A stretch of DNA of 64,000 bases from an uncultured Myxococcales bacterium (GCA_937975765.1 CALJUR010000060.1:1-64000); one strand, 5' to 3'. Shown: positions 34,048-42,806, numbered from the stretch's first letter. Program-made: numbers and translations. The notes: a model not told the origin generated them from the sequence alone.

Positions 34048-34815
34048 CTAGCGGTTGGCGTCCCGGATCAGGCGCAGCCCCTGCAGCGTCAGGTCGGGCA
34101 GCACCTCGTCGATCGCGGTGGAATCGCCGCACAGCAGCGGGGCCAGGCCGCCGGTGGCCAGCACCCGCACGGTGGGCGCCAGTTCGGCCTTCATCCGGGC
34201 GACCAGCCCCTCCACCATCGACAGGTACCCGTAGAAGGCACCCGACTGGATGCTGTGCACCGTGTCGCGTCCGATCACGGCCTGCGGCCGCTGGACATCG
34301 ACGCGGGGCAGCTTGGCGGTCCGCTGGAACAGGGCGTCCAGCGACACGGTCACGCCGGGCACGATGACGCCGCCCAGGTAGTCGCCCGCCGCCGTCACCG
34401 CGTCGAAGGTCGTCGCCGTGCCGAAGTCCACGATGACCAGGTCCGCGTCCGGGTGCCGGGCGTGCCCCGCGACCGCGTTCACGATGCGGTCGGCACCGAC
34501 GTCCCGGGGACTGGAGTAGCGCACCCGGATGCCCGTCGGGGTTTCGGGGCCCACGACCAGCGGCCGCACCTTCTGGTACCGCTCGGCCCAGCCCACGAAC
34601 ACGGTGGTCAGCGGCGGCACGACGCTGGCCAGCACGGCCGAGTCGACCGACGCGGGGTCGATGCCCTCCATGCGCATCAGCCCGTACAGCAGCACCGCGA
34701 CCTCGTCGGCCGTGGAGGTACGGTGGCTGGCCAGCCGGAACTGGGTCACCAGCCGGTCGCCGTCGAAGAACCCGATGACCGTGTTCGTGTTGCCGACGTC
34801 AATGGCCGCCAGCAT
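34048..34815 (-). CDS. coaX: Type III pantothenate kinase
   Basis: CoaX phosphorylates pantothenate, the first step of coenzyme A synthesis; type III enzymes need a monovalent cation and are not inhibited by CoA. Length is 255 residues, as usual. Motifs: AIDVGNTNTVIGFFDG (phosphate loop), GADRIVNAVAG, VDFGTATTFDAV, GGVIVPGV and LATGGLAPLL. The start at 34815 lies inside the end of birA, overlapping it by 17 bases; a GAGGTGA precedes the ATG. The pairing of birA and coaX is common in bacteria. Confidence 0.95.
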   Translation of the reverse strand: MLAAIDVGNTNTVIGFFDGDRLVTQFRLASHRTSTADEVAVLLYGLMRMEGIDPASVDSAVLASVVPPLTTVFVGWAERYQKVRPLVVGPETPTGIRVRYSSPRDVGADRIVNAVAGHARHPDADLVIVDFGTATTFDAVTAAGDYLGGVIVPGVTVSLDALFQRTAKLPRVDVQRPQAVIGRDTVHSIQSGAFYGYLSMVEGLVARMKAELAPTVRVLATGGLAPLLCGDSTAIDEVLPDLTLQGLRLIRDANR

Positions 34816-35566
34816 CGTTCACCTCTCCCGTCGAAACCCGGACGAGGCTCCCGTCCGGGACCCGGATCTCCAGTTCGCCCCGGGCCGTGATGCCCGCGGG
34901 TACCCCCCGCACGTCGCCCACCGCCACCTCCCGCGACCGGTCCAGCCACCGGGAGGCCCGCCCGGGGTCCAGGACCGGGTCGGCAAGGGCCCCGGCGCAG
35001 GCGTCCGCGACCGCCGCCAGCAACCGTTCGCACGCCTCGGCGGCGTCGGCGCCCGACGGCAGGTGCGATGCCAGGTCCGTCGCGATCCCGCGCAGTTCCG
35101 GGGGCAGGTCCGCCGCCAGTTCCAGGTTCAGGCCCATCCCCAGCACCACGAAGCCCTCCGCGGGCTGCGCCTCGGCCAGCAGGCCCGCGACCTTCCGGCC
35201 GCCCAGCAGCACGTCGTTCGGCCACTTCATCCGCACGCCGGCGATCCCCGACGCGTCCAGCGCCTCGGCCAGGGCCGTGCCGGCCACCACGGCCAGCGCG
35301 GGCCACCGCTCGGGGGACGCCCGGGGCCGCAGCACCAGGCTGGCGTACAACCCGCCGGCGGGCGAGTGCCAGGCCCGCCCGACGCGCCCGCGACCCGCCG
35401 TCTGGGACGCCGCCAGGACCAGCGTCCCGGAGGGGGCGCCGCCGCGGGCCAGCGCCGCTGCCTCGTCCTGCGTGCTCCCGACGGTGCCGAAGACCAGGAT
35501 GCGGCGGATCGACGCCGTCCGCCCGGCCAGGCGGGAGGCGATGGCCGGCAGGTCAGGCGCCGGCAT
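34799..35566 (-). CDS. birA: Biotin--[acetyl-CoA-carboxylase] ligase, catalytic type
   Basis: Biotin protein ligase that forms biotinyl-AMP and attaches biotin to the BCCP subunit of carboxylases. 255 residues: the catalytic core with TVGSTQDEA, GRGRVGRAWHSPAGGLY (biotin and ATP-binding loop) and MKWPNDVLLGGRKVAGLL, then the small C-terminal SH3-like domain. The N-terminal DNA-binding helix-turn-helix of E. coli BirA is missing, so it should not repress biotin genes. ATG at 35566 with GGAG upstream; it overlaps the end of nadC by 14 bases and coaX by 17, forming a nadC-birA-coaX operon. Confidence 0.94.
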   Translation of the reverse strand: MPAPDLPAIASRLAGRTASIRRILVFGTVGSTQDEAAALARGGAPSGTLVLAASQTAGRGRVGRAWHSPAGGLYASLVLRPRASPERWPALAVVAGTALAEALDASGIAGVRMKWPNDVLLGGRKVAGLLAEAQPAEGFVVLGMGLNLELAADLPPELRGIATDLASHLPSGADAAEACERLLAAVADACAGALADPVLDPGRASRWLDRSREVAVGDVRGVPAGITARGELEIRVPDGSLVRVSTGEVNDAGGH

Positions 35567-36416
35567 CGGGGTGCTCCACCGGGGCAAGGTACATCGCGAA
35601 GTCCAGCCAGGGGGCCGCGTACGTCAACGCGCCGGCCGAGACGAAGTCCACGCCGACCTCGGCGACCGCACGGGCCGACTGGGGCGTCATGTTGCCCGAC
35701 ACCTCGACCGCGACCTTCCAGTCGCAGTAGTCCACGACCTCGGCCACCTGCGGGACCGTCATGTGGTCCAGCAGCAGGACCTCGGCGCCGGCCTCGATCG
35801 CCCGCTTGGCCTCCTCCATCGTCCGGACCTCGACCTCGACCTTGCACAGCGAAGGGGCCCCGGCGCGGGCCAGCCGGACGGTCTCCTTCAGGTCCTCGCG
35901 CATCGACAGGTGGTTGTTCTTGACCAGCACGCCGCCGGACAGGCTGGTGCGGTGGTTGCGCCCCCCGCCCATGCGCACCGCGTACTTCTCCAGGGCGCGC
36001 ATGCCGGGCGAGGTCTTCCGGGTGTCCAGGATCGCCGTCCGGGTGCCCTCCAGGGCGTCCACGTACTCGCGGGTCTTCGTGGCGATGCCCGACAGTTTCA
36101 TCAGGAAGTTCAGCAGCGTCCGCTCGGCGACCAGCACGGTCCGGGCCGGACCCTCGACGCGCATCACCACCTGGCCGGGCACCACCGGGCTTCCGTCCTC
36201 GACCAGCAGGGTCCACCGGATGGCCGGGTCGACCTGCTGCAGCACCATCACGGCCACCGGCAGGCCGGCCAGCACGCCGTGCGCCTTGGCGACGACCTCC
36301 CCGGCCACCCGGGCATCCCGGGGGACGCACGCCTCGGTGGTCACGTCCCCGGTGCCCAGGTCCTCCTCGATGGCCAGTTCGACGATCCGGCGAACCTGTG
36401 GGTTGATATCCAGCAT
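35553..36416 (-). CDS. nadC: Nicotinate-nucleotide pyrophosphorylase (carboxylating)
   Basis: NadC (quinolinate phosphoribosyltransferase) makes nicotinate mononucleotide from quinolinate and PRPP in NAD synthesis. 287 residues, normal length. Motifs: EEDLGTGDVTTEA, ERTLLNFLMKLSGIATKT, DTRKTSPGMRALEKYAV, GGGRNHR and VEVEV...EVLLLDHM, then VEVSGNM. It is first in the nadC-birA-coaX operon. No ribosome-binding site precedes the ATG at 36416, and a -10-like hexamer is eight bases away, so a leaderless transcript is likely. Confidence 0.95.
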   Translation of the reverse strand: MLDINPQVRRIVELAIEEDLGTGDVTTEACVPRDARVAGEVVAKAHGVLAGLPVAVMVLQQVDPAIRWTLLVEDGSPVVPGQVVMRVEGPARTVLVAERTLLNFLMKLSGIATKTREYVDALEGTRTAILDTRKTSPGMRALEKYAVRMGGGRNHRTSLSGGVLVKNNHLSMREDLKETVRLARAGAPSLCKVEVEVRTMEEAKRAIEAGAEVLLLDHMTVPQVAEVVDYCDWKVAVEVSGNMTPQSARAVAEVGVDFVSAGALTYAAPWLDFAMYLAPVEHPDAGA

Positions 36417-36423
36417 GGGGCGG

Positions 36424-36452
36424 ATGATACCCCAGCCCGGGCCCGGCAGGAA
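36424..36452 (-). promoter_or_regulatory. Probable leaderless promoter of nadC-birA-coaX
   Basis: Minus strand TTCCTG (36452-36447, weak), a 17-base spacer and TATCAT (36429-36424), then seven bases to the ATG. The spacing puts the transcript start at the start codon. Confidence 0.45.
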
Positions 36453-36465
36453 GGCGGGCCCCGCG

Positions 36466-36494
36466 TTGACGCATCCCGATGACGCGACTATCCT
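36466..36494 (+). promoter_or_regulatory. Probable promoter of the L,D-transpeptidase gene
   Basis: TTGACG (36466-36471), a 17-base spacer and TATCCT (36489-36494), about 30 bases before the GTG start at 36525. Confidence 0.5.
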
Positions 36495-36524
36495 TTGCCC
36501 CGCGGAAGTTCCCGGGGAGGGTCC

Positions 36525-38549
36525 GTGAAGGCGCCGTTCTGGTTCGCGTTGCTGGCGGTGTTCGTCCTGGGTTGCAAGACGCCGGGCCCCCGGGAGCCAT
36601 CCCCCTACCTGGGGCGCGGCGTCGGGCCCGCGGGCGAGGCGGACGCGCAGCCTGCGGCCGGCGGGACCGGGGCGAAGGCCCCCGCGGCCGCCGCGATCCC
36701 CCTGCCGGCCCCCTCCCCGCAGGACGACCAGACCGCGATGCAGGGGCCGTTCGAGACCGCCCGCCGCCTGTGGACGGACCGGCAGGCGCTGCGGGCGCGG
36801 CTGGCCACGGACCTGTCCGCTCGCGGGGTCGCCGACCCCCTGTACGCCGCCCTGGTCCAGAAGGCCTTCGACACGCGCGGCAGCGAGGCCCTGTTCACCA
36901 CGCCCGACGGCCCCTCGCGCGCCCTGGAGGCCCTGCTGGCCGCCATGCGGACCGCGGCCGACCACGGGCTGCCGGCCGCCCGCCACGACCCGGCCGAACT
37001 CGACAAGGCGCTGGCCGACTTCCAGGCCGCGATCGTCGCGGCCCAGCCCGCGCGGGCCGAGCTGGAGCGGGCGGCGGCCTGGAACGCGCTGAAGGGCCTG
37101 GCGCTGGGCCGTCCGGCGCCGACCGAGGCAGAGGTCGAGGGCCTGGACGACAGCGGCCGGCTGAAGGGCGTCGGCAAGGCGGAGCGTGCCGAGGTCCTGA
37201 CGGTGCACCGGCGCGTGCTGCAGTCCGAGGAGGCGATCGGGCAGGCCCGCAACCACGTCGAGGCTCTGGCCCAGGCCGCCTTCTTCCGCTGGGCCCTGGA
37301 CATGAGGTTCCGCATCGTCGCCGAGCCCTTCCGGGCCGACAAGGACGAGGCGTCCGCGATCGCCGCGCACGGCGAGGACCTGGCGAAGGCCTTCGACGAC
37401 TTCGCCCGCGACCCGGTCGAGGGGCTGAAGGCCCTGCCGCCGAGGCACGCCGAGTACGCGATGCTGGTGGCGGGCCTGGCGCACTACCGCCAACTGGCGG
37501 CCGCCGGCGCGTTCGCGACGGTGGAGGTGACGGGCCAGCAGAAACTGAAGCGCGGCTCGCGGGGCCCGCTGGTCGAGGTGCTGAAGAAGCGCCTGGCCCA
37601 GGAGGGCTACTACGGCGGCGCGATCGACGCGACGTTCGACCCGGAACTGGAACGCGCGGTCAAGGACTACCAGGAGGCCCACGGCTTCGAGACCAGCGGC
37701 GAGGTCGAGGAGCGGCACGCGAAGTCCATGAACGTGCCGGTCGAGCAGCGGGTCCGGCAGATCGAGCTGGGCCTGCAGCGCTGGCGCGAAAGCCTGGTGC
37801 GTCCCGAGGAGCCGCTGTATGTCCGCGTGAACCTGCCCGAGTTCAAGATGGCGGTGTTCGAGAACGGCGTCCAGTTGGCCAAGCACCGGATCGTCTGCGG
37901 CAACAACAACTGGGACATCGACCCGGACTCGCGGATGGAAGGCCGCATCAACCGCACCAAGCTGTTCGCCGCGCAGATCGAGCGGGTGATCCTGAACCCC
38001 CGCTGGTACGTGCCGAAGCGCATCCAGAAACTGGAGACGGACTTCGAGCTGCTGAAGCAGCCGGACTACTACGAGAAGCACAACTTCGTCGTGAAGACGC
38101 TGCCGGACGGCCGGGAGGAGATCTACCAGGACAGCGGCAATGCGAACGCGCTGGGACGCGTGAAATTCGTGTTCCCGAACCCCTACGGCATCTTCATGCA
38201 CGACACGAACCAGAAGGGGTTCTTCAACCGGGAGATCCGCGCCTTCAGCCACGGCTGCGTCCGGCTGCACAAGCCGTTCGAGATCGTGGACATCCTGCTG
38301 GAGCGCGCCGCGGGCATCAGCCCCGAGAGGGGTCGGGCGATCCTGGCCAAGGAGGAGATGCGGGACATCTCCCTGAAGACCCCCGTGCCCATCTTCGTCG
38401 AGTACAATTCGGTCGGCGTGGACGAGAAGGGCCGCGTCCAGTTCTACTCGGACATGTATGGCTACGACAGGGACTACTTCGACGGAAAGATCCCCTACTC
38501 CCCCGAGGAACTCCAGTTGCTCACCCGCAAGATCACCCGGTTCGACTGA
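36525..38549 (+). CDS. YcbB-type L,D-transpeptidase lipoprotein
   Basis: A 674-residue envelope enzyme that forms 3-3 cross-links in peptidoglycan. It has a lipobox (VFVLGCKTP), a Pro/Ala linker, a long helical scaffold region (about 80-340), a peptidoglycan-binding domain (about 345-400, LKRGSRGPLVEVLKKRLAQE) and the YkuD catalytic domain with SHGCVRLHKP (nucleophile about Cys578) and GIFMHDT. The order matches the LdtD/YcbB class rather than short Ldt proteins. GTG start at 36525 with GGGAGGG just upstream. Lipid anchoring would hold it at the periplasmic face of a membrane. Confidence 0.92.
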   Translation: MKAPFWFALLAVFVLGCKTPGPREPSPYLGRGVGPAGEADAQPAAGGTGAKAPAAAAIPLPAPSPQDDQTAMQGPFETARRLWTDRQALRARLATDLSARGVADPLYAALVQKAFDTRGSEALFTTPDGPSRALEALLAAMRTAADHGLPAARHDPAELDKALADFQAAIVAAQPARAELERAAAWNALKGLALGRPAPTEAEVEGLDDSGRLKGVGKAERAEVLTVHRRVLQSEEAIGQARNHVEALAQAAFFRWALDMRFRIVAEPFRADKDEASAIAAHGEDLAKAFDDFARDPVEGLKALPPRHAEYAMLVAGLAHYRQLAAAGAFATVEVTGQQKLKRGSRGPLVEVLKKRLAQEGYYGGAIDATFDPELERAVKDYQEAHGFETSGEVEERHAKSMNVPVEQRVRQIELGLQRWRESLVRPEEPLYVRVNLPEFKMAVFENGVQLAKHRIVCGNNNWDIDPDSRMEGRINRTKLFAAQIERVILNPRWYVPKRIQKLETDFELLKQPDYYEKHNFVVKTLPDGREEIYQDSGNANALGRVKFVFPNPYGIFMHDTNQKGFFNREIRAFSHGCVRLHKPFEIVDILLERAAGISPERGRAILAKEEMRDISLKTPVPIFVEYNSVGVDEKGRVQFYSDMYGYDRDYFDGKIPYSPEELQLLTRKITRFD

Positions 38550-38562
38550 CGCGGGGGCCCCG

Positions 38563-38730
38563 GTGCTGCCCCCGGGGGAGATCTCGATCTTCATCGACGC
38601 CGACGGCAGCGTGACGTTTTCCGACCTGCCCGCGGACCTCCTGGAGGTGGTCCGGGCGCTGGATGCCGAGGCCGCCCCGGCCTGCCGGCGCGGGTCGCGG
38701 CCCCGGACGCGACGCGAGGAGAAGCCATGA
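38563..38730 (+). CDS. Small uncharacterised protein coupled to mtnA
   Basis: A 55-residue open frame filling the gap between the transpeptidase gene and mtnA. It begins with GTG at 38563 and its TGA overlaps the mtnA ATG by four bases. The N-terminal half (ISIFIDADGSVTFSDLPADL) looks like a short beta-beta-alpha unit; the rest is basic. Evidence is the ATGA overlap and the protein-like composition; the ribosome-binding site is poor. Function unknown. Confidence 0.5.
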   Translation: MLPPGEISIFIDADGSVTFSDLPADLLEVVRALDAEAAPACRRGSRPRTRREEKP

Positions 38731-39764
38731 CCCGCGACACCCTTCGACCCGTGGAGTACGACGGCGAGGCCGTGATCCTGCTGGACCAGCGCCTGCTGCC
38801 CGGTCGCGAGGCCTACGTGCGGTGCCAGGACGCGGCCCAGGTCGCCGCGGGCATCCGGGACATGGTGGTGCGCGGCGCGCCCGCCATCGGCATCACCGCC
38901 GCATACGGCGTGGCCCTGGCCGCGCGGCAGGCGCCCGACGCCCCCGCGGTCTTCGCCGCCGCCGTGCGGGACGCCTGCCGGGTCATCGGGGCCTCACGGC
39001 CGACCGCGGTGAACCTGCACTGGGCGATCGACCGCATGCTGCGCCGCCTGGACGCGATGGCCGGCACCTCCGCCGACGAGGCCCGGGCCGCCATGGCCGC
39101 CGAGGCCCGCGCCATCCACGAAGAGGACGTCGCGATGAACCTGGCGATCGGGCAGCACGGCGGGGCCCTGATCCCGGACGGTGCCACCGTGCTGACCCAC
39201 TGCAACGCGGGCGCGCTGGCCACCGGGGGATACGGGACCGCCCTGGGCGTCATCCGCGGGGCCCGGGACGCCGGCAAGTCCGTCCGCGTCATCGCGTGCG
39301 AGACCCGTCCCTACCTGCAGGGGGCCCGCCTGACCGCGTGGGAACTGGTGCGCGACGGCTTCGACGTCACCCTGATCACCGACAACGCCGCCGGCTCGCT
39401 GATGGCCCAGGGCCGGGTCACCTGCGCCGTCGTCGGCGCCGATCGCATCGCCGCGAACGGCGACACCGCGAACAAGATCGGCACCTACACGCACGCCGTG
39501 CTGGCGGCCCGCCACGGCCTGCCCTTCTACGTCGCCGCGCCTTCCTCGACCCTGGACCCCTCGCTGCCCGACGGGTCGCTCATCCCGATCGAGCAGCGCT
39601 CCGCCGACGAGGTCCTGTACCTGCACGGCCAGCGTGTCGCCGCCGACGGCGTCCGCGTGATCAACCCCTCGTTCGACGTCACCCCCTGGCCCCTGATCGC
39701 CGCCATCATCACCGAGCGCGGCGTGCACCGCGCCGGTCCGCAGGGGTACGGGTTCACCGGCTGA
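38727..39764 (+). CDS. mtnA: S-methyl-5-thioribose-1-phosphate isomerase
   Basis: MtnA converts methylthioribose 1-phosphate to methylthioribulose 1-phosphate in methionine salvage. It belongs to the eIF2B-alpha-like isomerase fold. 345 residues, normal size. Motifs: MVVRGAPAIGITAAYG, THCNAGALATGGYGTALGV (catalytic Cys), CETRPYLQGARLTAWEL, the catalytic Asp in VVGADRIAANGDTANKIGTY and NPSFDVTP. The ATG at 38727 has CGAGGAGAAG upstream and overlaps the small gene before it. No other salvage genes are in the window. Confidence 0.96.
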   Translation: MTRDTLRPVEYDGEAVILLDQRLLPGREAYVRCQDAAQVAAGIRDMVVRGAPAIGITAAYGVALAARQAPDAPAVFAAAVRDACRVIGASRPTAVNLHWAIDRMLRRLDAMAGTSADEARAAMAAEARAIHEEDVAMNLAIGQHGGALIPDGATVLTHCNAGALATGGYGTALGVIRGARDAGKSVRVIACETRPYLQGARLTAWELVRDGFDVTLITDNAAGSLMAQGRVTCAVVGADRIAANGDTANKIGTYTHAVLAARHGLPFYVAAPSSTLDPSLPDGSLIPIEQRSADEVLYLHGQRVAADGVRVINPSFDVTPWPLIAAIITERGVHRAGPQGYGFTG

Positions 39765-39871
39765 TTCCTGGGTGGGATCCCGCGAACCGGGAGGACGGGG
39801 CCGGGGACCGGGGCGCACGTACACGCCCCGGCATCACCGTCGCGCGTTCCCGGACATCTGGTTGCGGTTAG

Positions 39872-39943
39872 TGGCCCTTACGGGAATCGAACCCGTCTCC
39901 CAAGATTGAGAGTCTTGTGTCCTAACCGATAGACTAAAGGGCC
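39872..39943 (-). tRNA. tRNA-Glu (anticodon CTC)
   Basis: Cloverleaf on the minus strand: acceptor GGCCCTT/AAGGGCC, D arm with GGTTAGGAC, anticodon stem CAAGA/TCTTG around loop CTCTCAA (anticodon CTC), T arm ACGGG-TTCGATT-CCCGT and discriminator A. CCA is not encoded. It is 77 bases from tRNA-Gln on the same strand. Confidence 0.95.
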
Positions 39944-40020
39944 CCCGCCCTGTCACCCTCGGGATCTCACCCCCGCGGGTGGCGCGCTCCTGGCAAGCGC
40001 GCCGGGACGAGTCGAACAAG

Positions 40021-40091
40021 CTCGGGGACAGGGATTCGAACCCCGACAGGCAGATCCAGAGTCTGCAGTCCTACCGTTAGACGATCCCCGA
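40021..40091 (-). tRNA. tRNA-Gln (anticodon CTG)
   Basis: Cloverleaf on the minus strand: acceptor TCGGGGA/TCCCCGA, anticodon stem GCAGA/TCTGC around loop CTCTGGA (anticodon CTG), T arm CGGGG-TTCGAAT-CCCTG and discriminator G. CCA is not encoded. It is first in a Gln-Glu pair behind a good promoter. Confidence 0.95.
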
Positions 40092-40155
40092 AGCGCAAAG
40101 AGCACCGGGCCTCGCTTCGCCGCTTCCGGCGACCGCTTGCCCGAACGCGGGAGGG

Positions 40156-40183
40156 ATTATAGAGCCTCCTCCCGCGCCGTCAA
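40156..40183 (-). promoter_or_regulatory. Strong sigma-70 promoter of the tRNA-Gln/tRNA-Glu pair
   Basis: Minus strand TTGACG (40183-40178), a 16-base spacer and a perfect TATAAT (40161-40156), about 65 bases before tRNA-Gln. The -35 begins two bases after the rplQ stop, so the tRNAs can be expressed independently of the ribosomal operon. Confidence 0.75.
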
Positions 40184-40185
40184 GA

Positions 40186-40593
40186 TCAATCTTCACTCGC
40201 GGCGGCGGCCTTCTCGGCCTTTTCCTCGCCCGCCACGTTCGCGCCGATGATCTCGATCAGCGACATCAGCGCCGCGTCGCCCTGGCGCTGGCGGATCTTC
40301 ACCACGCGGGTGAAGCCCGACACGCGATCCGGGAAGGCCTTGCCCCACCGGTCGAACAGCGCCTTCACGGGCTCGGCCCCGAACAGCTCCGCCGCCGCCA
40401 TGCGCCGATGGTGGAGGTCGCCGATCCGCGCCCAGCCGATCAGGATGTCGGCCCGCCGCTTCAGTTCCTTCGCCTTCGCATCGGTCGTGATCAGGCTGCC
40501 GTGCTCGAACAGCGACGACAGCAGATTCCGGAACAGCGCCCGGCGGTGCGCCGCGGTCCTACCCAGCTTGACCTGCTTCCTGTTGTGCCGCAT
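40186..40593 (-). CDS. rplQ: 50S ribosomal protein L17
   Basis: L17 of the large subunit, 135 residues, last gene of the ribosomal operon. The N-terminus has the family signature MRHNRKQVKLGRTAAHRRAL, followed by LLSSLFEHGSLITTDAKAKE. The C-terminus carries an acidic Ala/Glu tail (EEKAEKAAAASED). It follows rpoA by 69 bases, the universal rpoA-rplQ order, and its stop abuts the promoter of the downstream tRNA genes. Confidence 0.97.
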   Translation of the reverse strand: MRHNRKQVKLGRTAAHRRALFRNLLSSLFEHGSLITTDAKAKELKRRADILIGWARIGDLHHRRMAAAELFGAEPVKALFDRWGKAFPDRVSGFTRVVKIRQRQGDAALMSLIEIIGANVAGEEKAEKAAAASED

Positions 40594-40662
40594 GGTCCCC
40601 TTCCTCCGAACGCCCGCCGTCCCCCGCGCCTTCGCGCAGGTTCCGTCCCGGGCCGCACCGCG

Positions 40663-41688
40663 TCAGACCCGGTTCGCCGGGTCGAATCCTTCCAGCCGCA
40701 TGCCCAGGGACAGCCCCAGGTCCTGCAGGACGTCCTTGATCTCCTTCAGCGACTTCCGGCCGAAGTTCCGGGTCTTCAGCATCTCCTGCTCGGTCTTCTG
40801 CACCAGTTCGCCCACGTAGCGGATCGCCGCGTTCTGCAGGCAGTTCTGGGCGCGGACCGACAGGTCCAGTTCCTCGACCAGCCGGTACAGTACGTCCGAG
40901 GCCACGCCGTCGGCCGACGCCACCGGGGACTCGCCTTCCTCCAGGGACGGCAGCGCCACCGGCCGGACTTCCTCCTCCTCGCCGCCCTCGTCGAAGTTGA
41001 TGAAGACCTGGACCTGCTCCTTCATGATCTTGGCGGCGATGGCCACCGCGTCCTGCGGGGTCACGGCGCCGTTCGTCCAGACCTCCAGGGACAGCCGGTC
41101 GTAGTCCGTCATCTGGCCGACGCGGGCGTTGGTCACGCGGTAGTTCACCTTCCGGATCGGCGTGAACACCGCGTCCATCGGGATCGTGCCCAGCGGCGCG
41201 TTCGGGTCCTTGTTCCGGTCGGCCGGCTGGTAGCCGAAGCCTTCCTTCACCGTCAGCTCGATGTCCAGCACCGCCCCGGGCCCCATCGTGCAGACGGTGG
41301 CCTCGGGATTCAGCACGGTCACCTCGGGCCCCTGGAACAGGTCGCTCGCCTTGACCACGCGCTCGCCTTCCAGGCGGACGTGCACCACCTTCGGGCCGTC
41401 CACTTCCAGGCGCAGGTCCACGCCCTTCAGGTTCAGGACGATCTCGGACACGTCCTCCAGGACGTCCGGGACCGTGGAGAACTCGTGCAGCACGCCTTCC
41501 ACGCGGATCGACGTCACCGCCGCGCCGCGGATCGTGGACAGCAGGATCCGCCGCAGGCTGTTGCCCAGCGTGGTCCCGAAGCCCCGCTCCAGGGGCTCGG
41601 CCACGAACTTGCCGTATCGATCGGTCACGGAATCCGAGTCGACCAGGATCGACCGCGGACGAATCAGTTCCCGCCAGTTCCTCTGCAT
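40663..41688 (-). CDS. rpoA: DNA-directed RNA polymerase subunit alpha
   Basis: Alpha subunit of RNA polymerase, 341 residues. The N-terminal assembly domain shows GFGTTLGNSLRRILLSTIRG and the later segment PMDAVFTPIRKVNYRV. After an acidic linker (FDEGGEEEEV) comes the C-terminal domain with LSVRAQNCLQNAAIRYVGEL and RNFGRKSLKEIKDVL, which contacts UP elements and activators. It sits between rpsD and rplQ as in the alpha operon. Confidence 0.98.
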   Translation of the reverse strand: MQRNWRELIRPRSILVDSDSVTDRYGKFVAEPLERGFGTTLGNSLRRILLSTIRGAAVTSIRVEGVLHEFSTVPDVLEDVSEIVLNLKGVDLRLEVDGPKVVHVRLEGERVVKASDLFQGPEVTVLNPEATVCTMGPGAVLDIELTVKEGFGYQPADRNKDPNAPLGTIPMDAVFTPIRKVNYRVTNARVGQMTDYDRLSLEVWTNGAVTPQDAVAIAAKIMKEQVQVFINFDEGGEEEEVRPVALPSLEEGESPVASADGVASDVLYRLVEELDLSVRAQNCLQNAAIRYVGELVQKTEQEMLKTRNFGRKSLKEIKDVLQDLGLSLGMRLEGFDPANRV

Positions 41689-41734
41689 CGTGGCGCCTCC
41701 AGGCTGAAGCCGGTTCGGACTCCCAAACAGGGTC

Positions 41735-42391
41735 CTACTTGGAGTACAGCTCGACGATCAGTTCCTGCCGGATGGCCCGGCCCTCGACCTCGGCCGCCGG
41801 CAGCAGGTCCGAGAGGTCGTCGTGGTCCGGCATCGACGTCACGGTGGCCTTCATCTTCGCCCGGTCCACGTCCAGCCAGCGGACCGTCTTCGTGCGCTCG
41901 GCCACGGCCGCCGCCTCGGTGACGCGCTTCAGGCCCGTGGACTTCGCCCGGACTTCCACCTTGTCCCCGGCCTTCACGACGAAGGAGGGGATGCTGACGC
42001 GCCGGCCGTTCACGATGACGTGGCCGTGCCGGACCAGCTGGCGGGCGTCGGTGCGGTTCACGGCGAACCCGGCCCGGTAGCACACCGTGTCCAGGCGGGT
42101 CTCCAGCAGCCGCAGCAGGTTGTCGCCCGTCACGCCCTTCATGCGCTCGGCGCGCTCGAAGAACAGGCGGAACTGCTTCTCCAGCATGCCGTACATGCGG
42201 CGGACCTTCTGCTTCTCGCGCAGCTGGACGCTGTAAGGCGTCGGCTTCTTGCGCGCCTGGCCGTGCTGGCCCGGGGCGTACCCGCGCCGCGCGAACGCGC
42301 ACTTCTCGGTATGGCACCGCTCGCCCTTCAGGAAGAGCTTCATGCCTTCCCGGCGGCAGATCCTGCACTGACCGTCCGTGTACCTGGCCAC
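41735..42391 (-). CDS. rpsD: 30S ribosomal protein S4, zinc-binding form
   Basis: S4, a primary 16S rRNA-binding protein that nucleates 30S assembly and in many bacteria represses the alpha operon. 218 residues. The zinc-binding form is shown by CRIC (Cys9, Cys12) and CHTEKC (Cys26, Cys31). The S4 RNA-binding domain is RLDTVCYRAGFAVNRTDARQ and RHGHVIVNGRRVSIPS. It precedes rpoA by 46 bases. Confidence 0.98.
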   Translation of the reverse strand: MARYTDGQCRICRREGMKLFLKGERCHTEKCAFARRGYAPGQHGQARKKPTPYSVQLREKQKVRRMYGMLEKQFRLFFERAERMKGVTGDNLLRLLETRLDTVCYRAGFAVNRTDARQLVRHGHVIVNGRRVSIPSFVVKAGDKVEVRAKSTGLKRVTEAAAVAERTKTVRWLDVDRAKMKATVTSMPDHDDLSDLLPAAEVEGRAIRQELIVELYSK

Positions 42392-42404
42392 AACAACCTC
42401 CTGA

Positions 42405-42791
42405 TCAGACGCGCCGACGCTTCGGCGGACGGCACCCGTTGTGCGGAACCGGCGTCACGTCGCGGATGTACGTCACGCGCAGCCCGGCAGCCGACAGGGC
42501 GCGGATGGCGGACTCGCGGCCGCCGCCCGGTCCCCGGACCAGGACCTGCACCGACTTCATCCCGACTTCCTGCGCGCGCTTGGCCGCGTCCTCGGCCGCC
42601 ATCTGCGCCGCGAACGGGGTCGACTTGCGCGAGCCCTTGAACCCCCGCCGTCCCGCGGAGGACCAGGCCACCACCGCGCCATTCGGGTCGGTGATGGTCA
42701 CGATCGTGTTGTTGAAGGTCGCGCTGATGTGGACGACGCCCTGCGGCACGTCCTTGCGGACCTTCTTCTTTCCCACCTTCGCCTTGGCCAT
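42405..42791 (-). CDS. rpsK: 30S ribosomal protein S11
   Basis: S11 of the 30S platform, 128 residues. Diagnostic segments are VVHISATFNNTIVTITDPNG, GFKGSRKSTPFAAQMAAEDA and the C-terminal PVPHNGCRPPKRRRV. It lies between rpsM (16 bases upstream) and rpsD (13 bases downstream), the standard alpha-operon order, and has a ribosome-binding GGAGG before its ATG at 42791. Confidence 0.98.
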   Translation of the reverse strand: MAKAKVGKKKVRKDVPQGVVHISATFNNTIVTITDPNGAVVAWSSAGRRGFKGSRKSTPFAAQMAAEDAAKRAQEVGMKSVQVLVRGPGGGRESAIRALSAAGLRVTYIRDVTPVPHNGCRPPKRRRV

Positions 42792-42806
42792 GGTGCGGAA
42801 CCTCCT

